The translations under genes and the position numbers were made by a program. Positions 1 to 5,480 of a stretch of DNA of 6,558 nucleotides are shown here, piece after piece; within the stretch, counting starts at the first letter, position 1, and each line of letters starts with the position of its first letter. Origin of the DNA: Lachnospiraceae bacterium (GTDB taxonomy: Bacteria > Bacillota > Clostridia > Lachnospirales > Lachnospiraceae); the NCBI GenBank assembly GCA_024691065.1, contig JAILOA010000028.1, forward strand, positions 1 through 6,558, read 5' to 3'. The notes beneath the pieces are model-generated. The model was given only the letters and a program-made list of their open reading frames with translations. It was not told where the DNA came from and did not search any database.

Positions 1-1
1 G

Positions 2-460
2 CAAATTGATGAGCACAAGAATATTTGTGTTATATCAGGTGAATCAATTGCAATCGAGGCAGCTATGCTTGCCAGTGAAGGAACTGTAATTGCGGTTGAA
101 TATAAGCAAAATGACCGTGAAACCCTCGAAGAGAATGTTAACCAGTTTGGTCTTTCAAATGTAACAATCATTGATCATGTCGGCGAGGATACTATGGCAG
201 AGCTTCCTGTTCCGGATATTACAATGCTTGTAGCATCCGCAAGCTTGGAAATTGAGCTTGAATATCTTACAAGGGTAAATCCTGATATGCAATTTGTGAT
301 TTATACACTTGACTTTAAGGTTGCTGCAAATATCCGTGAAACACTTGAGAAATATGGTATGAGTGATATTACGGTTATTCAGATTGCTGTTTCAAAGCTT
401 ACATCCAAGAATGTATTTGAAAATCAGCCTGCACCTTGGATTATTTCAGCCAGTGTGTAA
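2..460 (+). CDS. cbiT: CbiT/CobL-like precorrin-6B (C15) methyltransferase domain, 3' part only
   Basis: This is the last 152 codons of a gene that begins left of the window; the frame is open from base 2 to the TAA at 458-460. CbiT (the C-terminal half of CobL or of CbiET fusions) methylates C15 and decarboxylates the C12 acetate side chain of the corrin ring using SAM, in the cytoplasmic cobalamin pathway. The visible part follows the CbiT Rossmann order: SIAIEAA (15-21) where the family has GSVSIEAA, VIAVE (29-33) ending in the usual acidic residue, ENVNQFGL (44-51), LPVPD (68-72), and a closing PAPWIISA strand (143-150). The glycine-rich SAM loop, usually GxGTGS, reads ISGES, and the later GGSGG-type loop reads ASASL, so it looks degenerate. 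Other class I methyltransferase-like proteins are possible. An N-terminal CbiE domain may lie upstream, out of view. Confidence 0.7.
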   Translation, partial: QIDEHKNICVISGESIAIEAAMLASEGTVIAVEYKQNDRETLEENVNQFGLSNVTIIDHVGEDTMAELPVPDITMLVASASLEIELEYLTRVNPDMQFVIYTLDFKVAANIRETLEKYGMSDITVIQIAVSKLTSKNVFENQPAPWIISASV

Positions 461-588
461 ATGTGATTATATGCGGCAGTGTAAGTAATCCATTACGCGC
501 TTTTGCACTTAAGCGGGAAGTCAGGCGTATCGGGAAATGACTGCTTTTATAACATTTATATGTAATTTTAAGGGATAATTATAATTTG

Positions 589-616
589 ACCCGGTTCGGG
601 TTTCGTCCCGCCGGGT
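589..616 (+). terminator. GC-rich hairpin downstream of the CbiT-like gene, possible weak terminator
   Basis: ACCCGG (589-594), a TT bulge, CGGG (597-600), a six-base loop TTTCGT, then CCCG (607-610) and CCGGGT (611-616) form a ten-pair bulged hairpin. It stands out as GC-rich in AT-rich surroundings, 128 bases after the stop codon at 460. It is followed by TATAAAAT and not by a clean T run, so termination would be weak. It may instead be a structural or protein-binding element. Confidence 0.4.
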
Positions 617-648
617 TATAAAATGGGATAAATATATTATAAAAATTA

Positions 649-732
649 ATGGGATTGAATGACTTATTTGTTGATTATTTGGATTTAAATGATATTCAGG
701 TTTTGGGATATAAAGAGTTTACATTTTGCTGA
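649..732 (+). CDS. Doubtful 27-residue small ORF
   Basis: An ATG at 649 opens 27 codons to a TGA at 730-732. The peptide starts MGLNDLFVDYLDLND and has a balanced, protein-like composition rich in Leu and Asp. No Shine-Dalgarno sequence is seen in front: the preceding bases are almost all A and T. It may be a chance ORF or a fragment of a decayed gene, and I do not recognise it. Confidence 0.15.
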   Translation: MGLNDLFVDYLDLNDIQVLGYKEFTFC

Positions 733-746
733 TTTAAGTTTTAGTC

Positions 747-777
747 TTACTGCCGGTATACCGGTTATTATCAGTAA
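747..777. promoter_or_regulatory. Palindrome upstream of the XRE regulator, candidate operator
   Basis: The core CCGGTATACCGG (753-764) is a perfect 12-base palindrome, and the outer arms TTACTG (747-752) and CAGTAA (772-777) also pair. The element ends 41 bases before the regulator's start codon. A -10-like TATTAT (766-771) lies within it, but no good -35 was found. HipB-type XRE proteins usually repress their own promoter by binding palindromes, so autoregulation here is a reasonable inference. Binding by this protein is not shown. Confidence 0.4.
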
Positions 778-818
778 ATGTGAAGCTCTAATGTAGACGT
801 GAATATCGGGAGCTATGA

Positions 819-1025
819 ATGATTATATACAATTCTAAGGAATTTGGAGCTTTATTAAAAGCTAAACGTAAGGAGCTAAAATATACACAAAAAGATGTTT
901 CTAAAATATTAGGACTCAGTGTTGGGTTTATTTCTGAATTAGAGAATGGAAAAAAGACTGCAGAGCTTGAAAAAGCTATTAAATATGCTGTTTTTCTGGG
1001 TTTTAATTTGGAATTAAGTGATTGA
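819..1025 (+). CDS. Small XRE-family helix-turn-helix regulator (HipB/y4mF-like)
   Basis: A 68-residue protein made almost entirely of one XRE/Cro-type DNA-binding domain. The N-terminal helix contains FGALLKAKRKELKYTQKDVS (9-28), and the recognition part includes SVGFISELENGKKTAEL, the characteristic 'S.gfiSelEnGk.t.el' of HipB-type antitoxins and y4mF-like regulators. The end, FLGFNLEL, also fits that group. GGGAG at 808-812 lies six bases before the ATG and supports this start; an ATG at 815 gives only seven codons in another frame. HipB normally pairs with a downstream HipA kinase toxin, but none follows, so this is an orphan or relic antitoxin, or a free-standing repressor. A palindrome just upstream may be its operator. 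The family call is firm; the target genes are unknown. Confidence 0.85.
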   Translation: MIIYNSKEFGALLKAKRKELKYTQKDVSKILGLSVGFISELENGKKTAELEKAIKYAVFLGFNLELSD

Positions 1026-1042
1026 GCGAAGTGTTCATTCGT

Positions 1043-1114
1043 GTATAATTTATAGGCGGTTCGGATTGTGAATCTTCCTGTATGATTTATGGGCGGATTG
1101 GATTGTGAATCTTC
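1043..1114. repeat. Two-copy tandem direct repeat, period 37
   Basis: Copy 1 (1043-1077) and copy 2 (1080-1114) match at 31 of 35 positions, including a shared 15-base tail GGATTGTGAATCTTC. The copies start exactly 37 bases apart. The pair lies between the XRE gene stop (1025) and the propeller gene promoter. Only two copies are present and the two-base gap is far too short for a spacer, so it is not CRISPR. It may be a local duplication or a paired protein-binding site. Confidence 0.75.
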
Positions 1115-1169
1115 GTTTTACTATATATTATATGATTACCTTACATTTATTGTTTTGGAATAAAGTCCT

Positions 1170-1199
1170 TTGTATATTAGTCTAATAAATCTTTATAAT
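1170..1199 (+). promoter_or_regulatory. Candidate sigma-A-type promoter of the propeller gene
   Basis: TTGTAT (1170-1175) and a perfect TATAAT (1194-1199) are 18 bases apart. Transcription would start near 1206, giving a leader of about 35 bases before the start codon at 1240. The -10 is strong and the -35 matches the consensus at only three positions. In AT-rich DNA such matches can arise by chance. Confidence 0.4.
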
Positions 1200-1239
1200 T
1201 AATAAATAATTGTACATATCAAAGGTGGCTACTATTATT

Positions 1240-2982
1240 ATGAAAAAACTTATTACCAAATATTTACCGATAATTGTATTAGGTGTTTTATTAATTATAA
1301 CTGTTATTGTAACAGCAGTATTCATCAATGTTTTAAAGAATAAGAAAAAGAAAAACGTAAAAGAAACAAAAGAGACGGTCAGTAGTGAAGTGACTGAGGA
1401 AGCGACTTCGGAAGAGGTGGAGGAATACGACCCTACCAAAATCGAAAGCTTCAATCCGACTTGTACGGATGAAACCAATCCTTCTAATTTTATTACTTCT
1501 CAGGAAGTGTTTGTAAATGATCAGTTGCTTGGCTCTGTAAAAGATTATGAAGGTGACGGTGTTATAAGCTTTGGTTACGGAGACGAATATACAACCCAGG
1601 AAGGTGTGATAACCTTCAGGGGAAATAACTTCAGGGATACGGCAGCCTATGGTACTGCTGATATGCAAAATTACACACTGGAAAGTATGTGGACTCTTGG
1701 AACCAGCAATATGACAGCGGACGGTGCATTTTGGAGCGGAAACGGATGGACAGGCCAGCCACTTCTGATTAAATGGCCGAGAGAAACCAAGGCTCATATG
1801 AATATGGAGCAGTGGGCCAAGGATGATGATGAGCTTGTTGAAGCTATTTATGCAAGTATGGATGGTAATATTTATTTTATAGATATTAATTCAGGCGAGC
1901 AGACAAGAGAGCCTATGTACCTGGGCTTTGTATTTAAGGGAGCCGGTGCACTTGATCCGAGAGGTTATCCTATACTTTATGTTGGCTCGGGATATAACGG
2001 ACCTGAAGGAACTTCAAGGGCATTTATTATCAATTTGCTGGATTGTACAGTAATGTATGAATTCGGAAAGGAAGATCCTTATTCGCTTAGAGGGTCACTC
2101 AGCTTTTTCGATTCATCATCACTTGTGGATCCTGAAACTGATACCTTGATTCAGCCTGGTGAAAATGGTATATTATATTTAATTAAATTAAATACAAAAT
2201 ATAATGAGGAAAAAGGTAAGCTTTCCATTAATCCAGATAAGGTTGTTAAATTCAGATATACAGGCGTCAGAAACAATTCATCTACTTATTGGTACGGAAT
2301 GGAAGACAGTGCAGCAATTTATAAGGGCTTCCTTTTCATTGCCGATAACGGTGGAAACCTGTTTTGTCTTAATTTGAATACAATGAGAATGAAATGGGTG
2401 CAGGATACATTGGATGATTCCAACTCAACGCCGGTGCTTTCGGTAGAGGATGGACATTTATATCTTTATGTTAGTACCTCATTCCACTTAGGTTGGCGAA
2501 GCAGTTCAACTGCTGAGGTTCCTATTTGGAAGATAGATGCTGAAAATGGATCGATAGTTTGGAAGCGTTCTTATGAATGTTATTCCGTGGATGGTGCTTC
2601 GGGTGGAGTACAATCTACAATAGCTGTCGGTAAAGGATCATTGGATAAATTTATTTATGTAACAGTCGGCAGAACGGGCGATTCCGGTTCAGGTGTACTT
2701 GCCTGCATCAGAAAGAAAAACGGAAGAGTCAAGTGGGAGCAGGCCGGACCTTACACCTGGTCTTCACCGGTTTGTGTTTATAACTCGAATGAGGGCGGCA
2801 GGGATAAGGTTTTATATGCAAGAAGTGATTGTAAGCTTCTCATGGTTGATGGAATTACCGGAGATACCGATGCTGAGCTTCAGATGCAAAGCGGAAATGT
2901 TGAGGCTTCACCTGCGGTTTACAATAATATTTTGGTTATTGGAACCAGAGGGCAGATGATTAATGGAGTGAAGATTGGATAG
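1240..2982 (+). CDS. Membrane-anchored PQQ-like beta-propeller protein
   Basis: A 580-residue protein. Residues 9-32 form one hydrophobic membrane segment followed by a lysine cluster (34-38). A low-complexity Glu/Thr/Ser/Val linker (about 39-62) leads to a large domain likely outside the cell. That domain has PQQ/BamB-like propeller features: TFRGNNFRDTAAYG near 125-138, like the 'fRGn..rtG' opening of such proteins, and repeated blade motifs such as GGNLFCLNLNTMRMKW, VPIWKIDAENGSIVWK, GVLACIRKKNGRVKWE and CKLLMVDGITGD. These propellers usually act as scaffolds or ligand binders, and no enzyme active site is visible. The ATG at 1240 is chosen because AGGTGG (1223-1228) lies upstream, though 11 bases away is somewhat long; a TTG at 1210 would put this site inside the gene. 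It appears monocistronic, and its function is unknown. Confidence 0.8.
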   Translation: MKKLITKYLPIIVLGVLLIITVIVTAVFINVLKNKKKKNVKETKETVSSEVTEEATSEEVEEYDPTKIESFNPTCTDETNPSNFITSQEVFVNDQLLGSVKDYEGDGVISFGYGDEYTTQEGVITFRGNNFRDTAAYGTADMQNYTLESMWTLGTSNMTADGAFWSGNGWTGQPLLIKWPRETKAHMNMEQWAKDDDELVEAIYASMDGNIYFIDINSGEQTREPMYLGFVFKGAGALDPRGYPILYVGSGYNGPEGTSRAFIINLLDCTVMYEFGKEDPYSLRGSLSFFDSSSLVDPETDTLIQPGENGILYLIKLNTKYNEEKGKLSINPDKVVKFRYTGVRNNSSTYWYGMEDSAAIYKGFLFIADNGGNLFCLNLNTMRMKWVQDTLDDSNSTPVLSVEDGHLYLYVSTSFHLGWRSSSTAEVPIWKIDAENGSIVWKRSYECYSVDGASGGVQSTIAVGKGSLDKFIYVTVGRTGDSGSGVLACIRKKNGRVKWEQAGPYTWSSPVCVYNSNEGGRDKVLYARSDCKLLMVDGITGDTDAELQMQSGNVEASPAVYNNILVIGTRGQMINGVKIG

Positions 2983-3050
2983 TTGGGTGCTATCAAAAGA
3001 TTGTTGGATTTTGCTCCTTGGGTTAGGTGGATTTTATGTATCTTCCTGAT

Positions 3051-3079
3051 TTGAGGTTGCATTTTTAAAATTTTATATT
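3051..3079 (+). promoter_or_regulatory. Candidate promoter of the nitrogenase-like operon
   Basis: TTGAGG (3051-3056) and TATATT (3074-3079) are separated by 17 bases, the ideal spacing. They match the consensus at four and five of six positions. Transcription would start near 3086, leaving about 135 bases of untranslated leader that contains the hairpins described next. Found by eye only. Confidence 0.4.
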
Positions 3080-3085
3080 GGATTT

Positions 3086-3148
3086 ATTTTTGCTCTGACC
3101 ACAAGGAGAGTTCCGAGTGGGAATAGTGGATTGTTTTATGCATTTACT
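3086..3148 (+). promoter_or_regulatory. Potentially structured leader upstream of the terminator (attenuator-like)
   Basis: Several pairings are possible: CCAC (3099-3102) with GTGG (3126-3129) enclosing a TTCC/GGAA hairpin (3111-3114 with 3120-3123), or CTCT (3093-3096) with AGAG (3107-3110). CAAGGAG (3102-3108) can also pair with CTTCTTG (3154-3160), the left arm of the following terminator, through seven pairs including one G-U. That would be an antiterminator. I do not recognise a known riboswitch class. Confidence 0.3.
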
Positions 3149-3180
3149 ATACCCTTCTTGGATTCAAGAGGGGTATTTTT
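3149..3180 (+). terminator. Strong intrinsic terminator (or attenuator) ahead of the Fe-protein gene
   Basis: ATACCCTTCTTG (3149-3160) pairs with CAAGAGGGGTAT (3165-3176) over 12 pairs, one of them G-U, with a GATT loop and a TTTTT run to 3180. The T run is only on the + strand side. It lies 166 bases after the propeller gene stop and 39 bases before the Fe-protein start. It could end the propeller transcript, or act as a conditional attenuator if the promoter at 3051-3079 is real. Confidence 0.85.
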
Positions 3181-3203
3181 ATTTAAGTAGAAAGGGATTG
3201 CGG

Positions 3204-3230
3204 ATGCAATCGGTAGGGTATGATGATTAA
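3204..3230 (+). CDS. 8-codon upstream ORF overlapping the Fe-protein start
   Basis: ATG at 3204 encodes MQSVGYDD and stops with TAA at 3228-3230. It has a better Shine-Dalgarno, AAAGGG at 3191-3196 with seven bases of spacing, than the downstream gene. The frame differs from the Fe-protein frame and the stop lies eight bases past the Fe-protein start codon, an arrangement that permits reinitiation or translational coupling. The peptide itself probably has no function. This is inference from spacing. Confidence 0.3.
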   Translation: MQSVGYDD

Positions 3231-3972
3231 AATTGCAGTTTATGGTAAGGGTGGTATCGGAAAGTCTACGGTGACTTCTAATTTGGCGGCAGCTTTTGCT
3301 TCGCTGGGAAAGAAGGTTGTGCAGATTGGATGTGATCCGAAGGCTGATTCCACCATTAATTTGCTGGGTGGTGAGACCCCGGTGCCTGTTATTGAATTGT
3401 TGAAGGAAGATGAGGAAATCGAGGATATTGATCAGATTTCCAAGATTGGTTTTAAGGGAATTACTTGTATTGAGACCGGTGGTCCTACGCCGGGACTTGG
3501 TTGTGCGGGCCGTGGTATTATCGCTACATTTCAATTGCTCAATGAATTAAAGCTATATGAAAAGGTTAAGCCGGATGTGGTTTTATATGATGTACTTGGT
3601 GATGTTGTCTGTGGTGGCTTTGCAGCGCCTATCAGGGAAGGTTATGCGGATGATGTTATTATTGTTACGTCGGGGGAAAAAATGTCTCTTTATGCGGCTA
3701 ATAATATATATGTTGCCGTTAAGAATTTTGAAGACCGAAGCTATGCCAAGGTTCGTGGAATTGTTTTAAACAGGCGTAATATTCCTGATGAGGAAGAAAA
3801 GGTAAAGGCGTTTGCTTGTGAGAGAGATTTAAAGATTCTCGGGTTTATTCCGAGAAGTGATGACATTAATAGATGCGAGGATGCCGGAAAGACTGTAATT
3901 GAAGGTAATATCGAGTCTGAGGCCGCGCAGGCATTTTTAAAGCTTGCAAGTGATTTATGCGAAGGAAAATAG
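3220..3972 (+). CDS. Nitrogenase iron protein (NifH/BchL)-like ATPase
   Basis: A 250-residue homodimer-type P-loop ATPase that would carry a [4Fe-4S] cluster between two subunits and pass electrons to the component 1 proteins encoded next, at the cost of ATP. The Walker A is GKGGIGKST (9-17), GCDPKADST (37-45) holds the Asp39/Asp43 switch residues, and the cluster ligands are Cys95 in PGLGCAGRG and Cys131 in YDVLGDVVCGGF. Arg98 corresponds to the ADP-ribosylated Arg of NifH. It is shorter than nitrogen-fixing NifH (about 275-295) and so resembles nitrogenase-like Fe proteins such as BchL, CfbC or MarH. There are adjacent ATGs at 3220 and 3223; AGGG (3215-3218) is one or four bases away, so 3223 may be the real start. 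The next gene begins 29 bases downstream. Confidence 0.93.
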   Translation: MMIKIAVYGKGGIGKSTVTSNLAAAFASLGKKVVQIGCDPKADSTINLLGGETPVPVIELLKEDEEIEDIDQISKIGFKGITCIETGGPTPGLGCAGRGIIATFQLLNELKLYEKVKPDVVLYDVLGDVVCGGFAAPIREGYADDVIIVTSGEKMSLYAANNIYVAVKNFEDRSYAKVRGIVLNRRNIPDEEEKVKAFACERDLKILGFIPRSDDINRCEDAGKTVIEGNIESEAAQAFLKLASDLCEGK

Positions 3973-4001
3973 ATTTTATAAGTAGGAATAAGGATTATAA
4001 T

Positions 4002-5480
4002 ATGGGAAATTTAATTAAAAAAAGAGCTAAATTTTTTACTGCTTCAGAGTTATCGGATTTGGGTAAGGATAATGTTCCGGATGAGCTTACTACAGGTAAA
4101 CAGCTTGTATATTCATCACCGGCTACGCTTTGCTATAATTCGCCGGGTGCGGAGGGGTATGGTGTTAAGAGGGCAGGACTTTCGGTGCCGGAGTCGGTTA
4201 TGCTTATTGTTGCGCCGGGATGCTGTGGCAGAAATACTTCTATCATAAGCAACATGCCTCAGTACAGACATAGGTTTTTCTATCTTGAAATGAATGAAAA
4301 TGATCTTGTTACAGGTAAGCATCTCAGTCGTATACCTAAGGCAATTAAGGAAATATGTAATACAATTACGAATAAATGGGGCGAGAAGGCTCCAAGTGTT
4401 GTTATGATTTGCATTACCTGTGTGGATGCTTTGCTTGGTACGGATATGGAGCGTGTTTGCAGGAAGGCGGAAGAATTTATTAATTCCGAAAGTCTGGATG
4501 ATATAAATAAATCAGGCTCTGAGGATGACACTGAAGAAGTTAAATCTGATAATTTAAGTTCGGATAATGTAGCGGATACAGAAGAAAAAACAGGAAATAA
4601 GAATCGGTATATCCAGGTTAAACCTTGCTATATGTATGCGCTTACCAGGGAGGGACATTGTCCTCCTATGGTTCAGGTTAGGCAGTCGATATATTCACTT
4701 CTTGATAATCGGACACGTAAGGCTAACAGTGTCAATATTTTAGGACATTTTGATACACTTATTCCGGAATGCGAACTTTATGATTATCTGAAGGCGGTTG
4801 GAGTTAAAAACATCAGAGAAATAGGGGCCTGCGATACATTTGACGAATTCATGAAAATGTCGGAGGCAAGCTTTAATATCATTTTAAATCCCGAGGCTGT
4901 AAATGCCGGAAAGGATTTGTATGAAAGACTTAAGATGCCATTTTTGATTTTAAACCGTTTGTACTATGTGGAGCAGATTCATAAGCAGTATATGGCATTT
5001 GCAAAGGCAATCGGTGTTAAAATCGATGATGGAAAAGAGTATGATTTATGTAAAATAAAAATCGAAGAAGCTAAGGAACTTTTTTCGGATTATACATTTT
5101 CAATCGGAGAAGCATTGAATGCCGATTCATTCGAGCTTGCGCTTGCACTTATCAGATATGGCTTTAAGGTAGATGAAATATTTGCAGCGGTTGAGAAAGA
5201 AAAATACATTTATATAGACAGGATTGCCGAGCTTTCGCCGGATACAAAGATTTATTCCAATATGGAACCGACAATGGTATTTTTCGGGGTATTTGAAAAT
5301 CAGTCAAAACAAAAATCAAAAAGAATCTGCATTGGTAAGGATGCCTCATATTATCATAAGGATGCAGTGAAACTTATGTGGAATGAGGATATTCAGCCTT
5401 TCGGTTATATGGGTGTGATTAAATTATTTAATGCTTTAAAAAAAGCTGTGGCTGAATATAAGCTTGGAGGTGATAAGTGA
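4002..5480 (+). CDS. Nitrogenase component 1-like subunit, NifD/BchN type
   Basis: A 492-residue oxidoreductase subunit expected to accept electrons from the preceding Fe protein. Cysteines fall where NifD has its cluster ligands: Cys44 (ATLCYNSPGA), Cys74 (APGCCGRNTS, with Cys75 beside it) and Cys140 (ICITCVDALLGTDME, like NifD 'TECPIGLIGDD'). The cofactor ligands appear lost: FNIILN at 291-296 puts Asn296 at NifD Cys275, and the stretch around Trp460 puts Leu458 at His442. Both were aligned by eye. An acidic, Ser/Asp/Glu-rich insert at about 161-200 has no family counterpart. The start is 4002 because AATAAGG (3987-3993) sits eight bases upstream; an in-frame ATG at 3957 would overlap the Fe-protein gene and has no Shine-Dalgarno. 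Its stop overlaps the next start. Substrate unknown. Confidence 0.88.
   Translation: MGNLIKKRAKFFTASELSDLGKDNVPDELTTGKQLVYSSPATLCYNSPGAEGYGVKRAGLSVPESVMLIVAPGCCGRNTSIISNMPQYRHRFFYLEMNENDLVTGKHLSRIPKAIKEICNTITNKWGEKAPSVVMICITCVDALLGTDMERVCRKAEEFINSESLDDINKSGSEDDTEEVKSDNLSSDNVADTEEKTGNKNRYIQVKPCYMYALTREGHCPPMVQVRQSIYSLLDNRTRKANSVNILGHFDTLIPECELYDYLKAVGVKNIREIGACDTFDEFMKMSEASFNIILNPEAVNAGKDLYERLKMPFLILNRLYYVEQIHKQYMAFAKAIGVKIDDGKEYDLCKIKIEEAKELFSDYTFSIGEALNADSFELALALIRYGFKVDEIFAAVEKEKYIYIDRIAELSPDTKIYSNMEPTMVFFGVFENQSKQKSKRICIGKDASYYHKDAVKLMWNEDIQPFGYMGVIKLFNALKKAVAEYKLGGDK

Larger units (their letters stand above)
461..818. other. Long noncoding gap between the CbiT-like gene and the XRE regulator
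   Basis: This stretch of 358 bases holds no convincing gene. It contains a GC-rich hairpin (589-616), a perfect but isolated TATAAT box at 580-585 without a good -35, a doubtful 27-codon ORF (649-732) and a palindrome (747-777). No tRNA, insertion-sequence end or CRISPR-like repeat is seen. The frequent stop codons in all frames suggest either regulatory DNA or the decayed remains of a former gene. Confidence 0.6.

Noticed and set aside
1043..1114. CRISPR array
   Set aside because: There are only two imperfect copies with a two-base gap and no spacers.
1026..1209. Remnant of a hipA toxin gene after the HipB-like regulator
   Set aside because: No frame in this interval resembles HipA kinase sequence; the interval is occupied by the repeat and promoter-like sequence.
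1210..1239. TTG start at 1210 for the propeller protein
   Set aside because: It would place the AGGTGG ribosome site inside the coding region and add a polar stretch before a normal Met-Lys-Lys membrane-anchor start at 1240.
1333..1797. 154-residue minus-strand ORF
   Set aside because: It lies antisense within the propeller gene, has no recognisable domain and begins with Phe/Ser/Cys-rich shadow-like sequence.
3024..3048. Possible third copy of the period-37 repeat
   Set aside because: Only ATCTTCCTG and a TAGG-GG element match, with a three-base shift in spacing, which is within chance for AT-rich DNA.
3136..3534. 132-residue minus-strand ORF
   Set aside because: It runs antisense to the clearly coding Fe-protein gene and across the terminator hairpin; its Asn/Thr/Arg-rich composition is typical of a shadow frame.
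3957..4001. ATG at 3957 as start of the NifD-like gene
   Set aside because: It overlaps the Fe-protein gene by 16 bases and has no Shine-Dalgarno, while 4002 has AATAAGG at good spacing.
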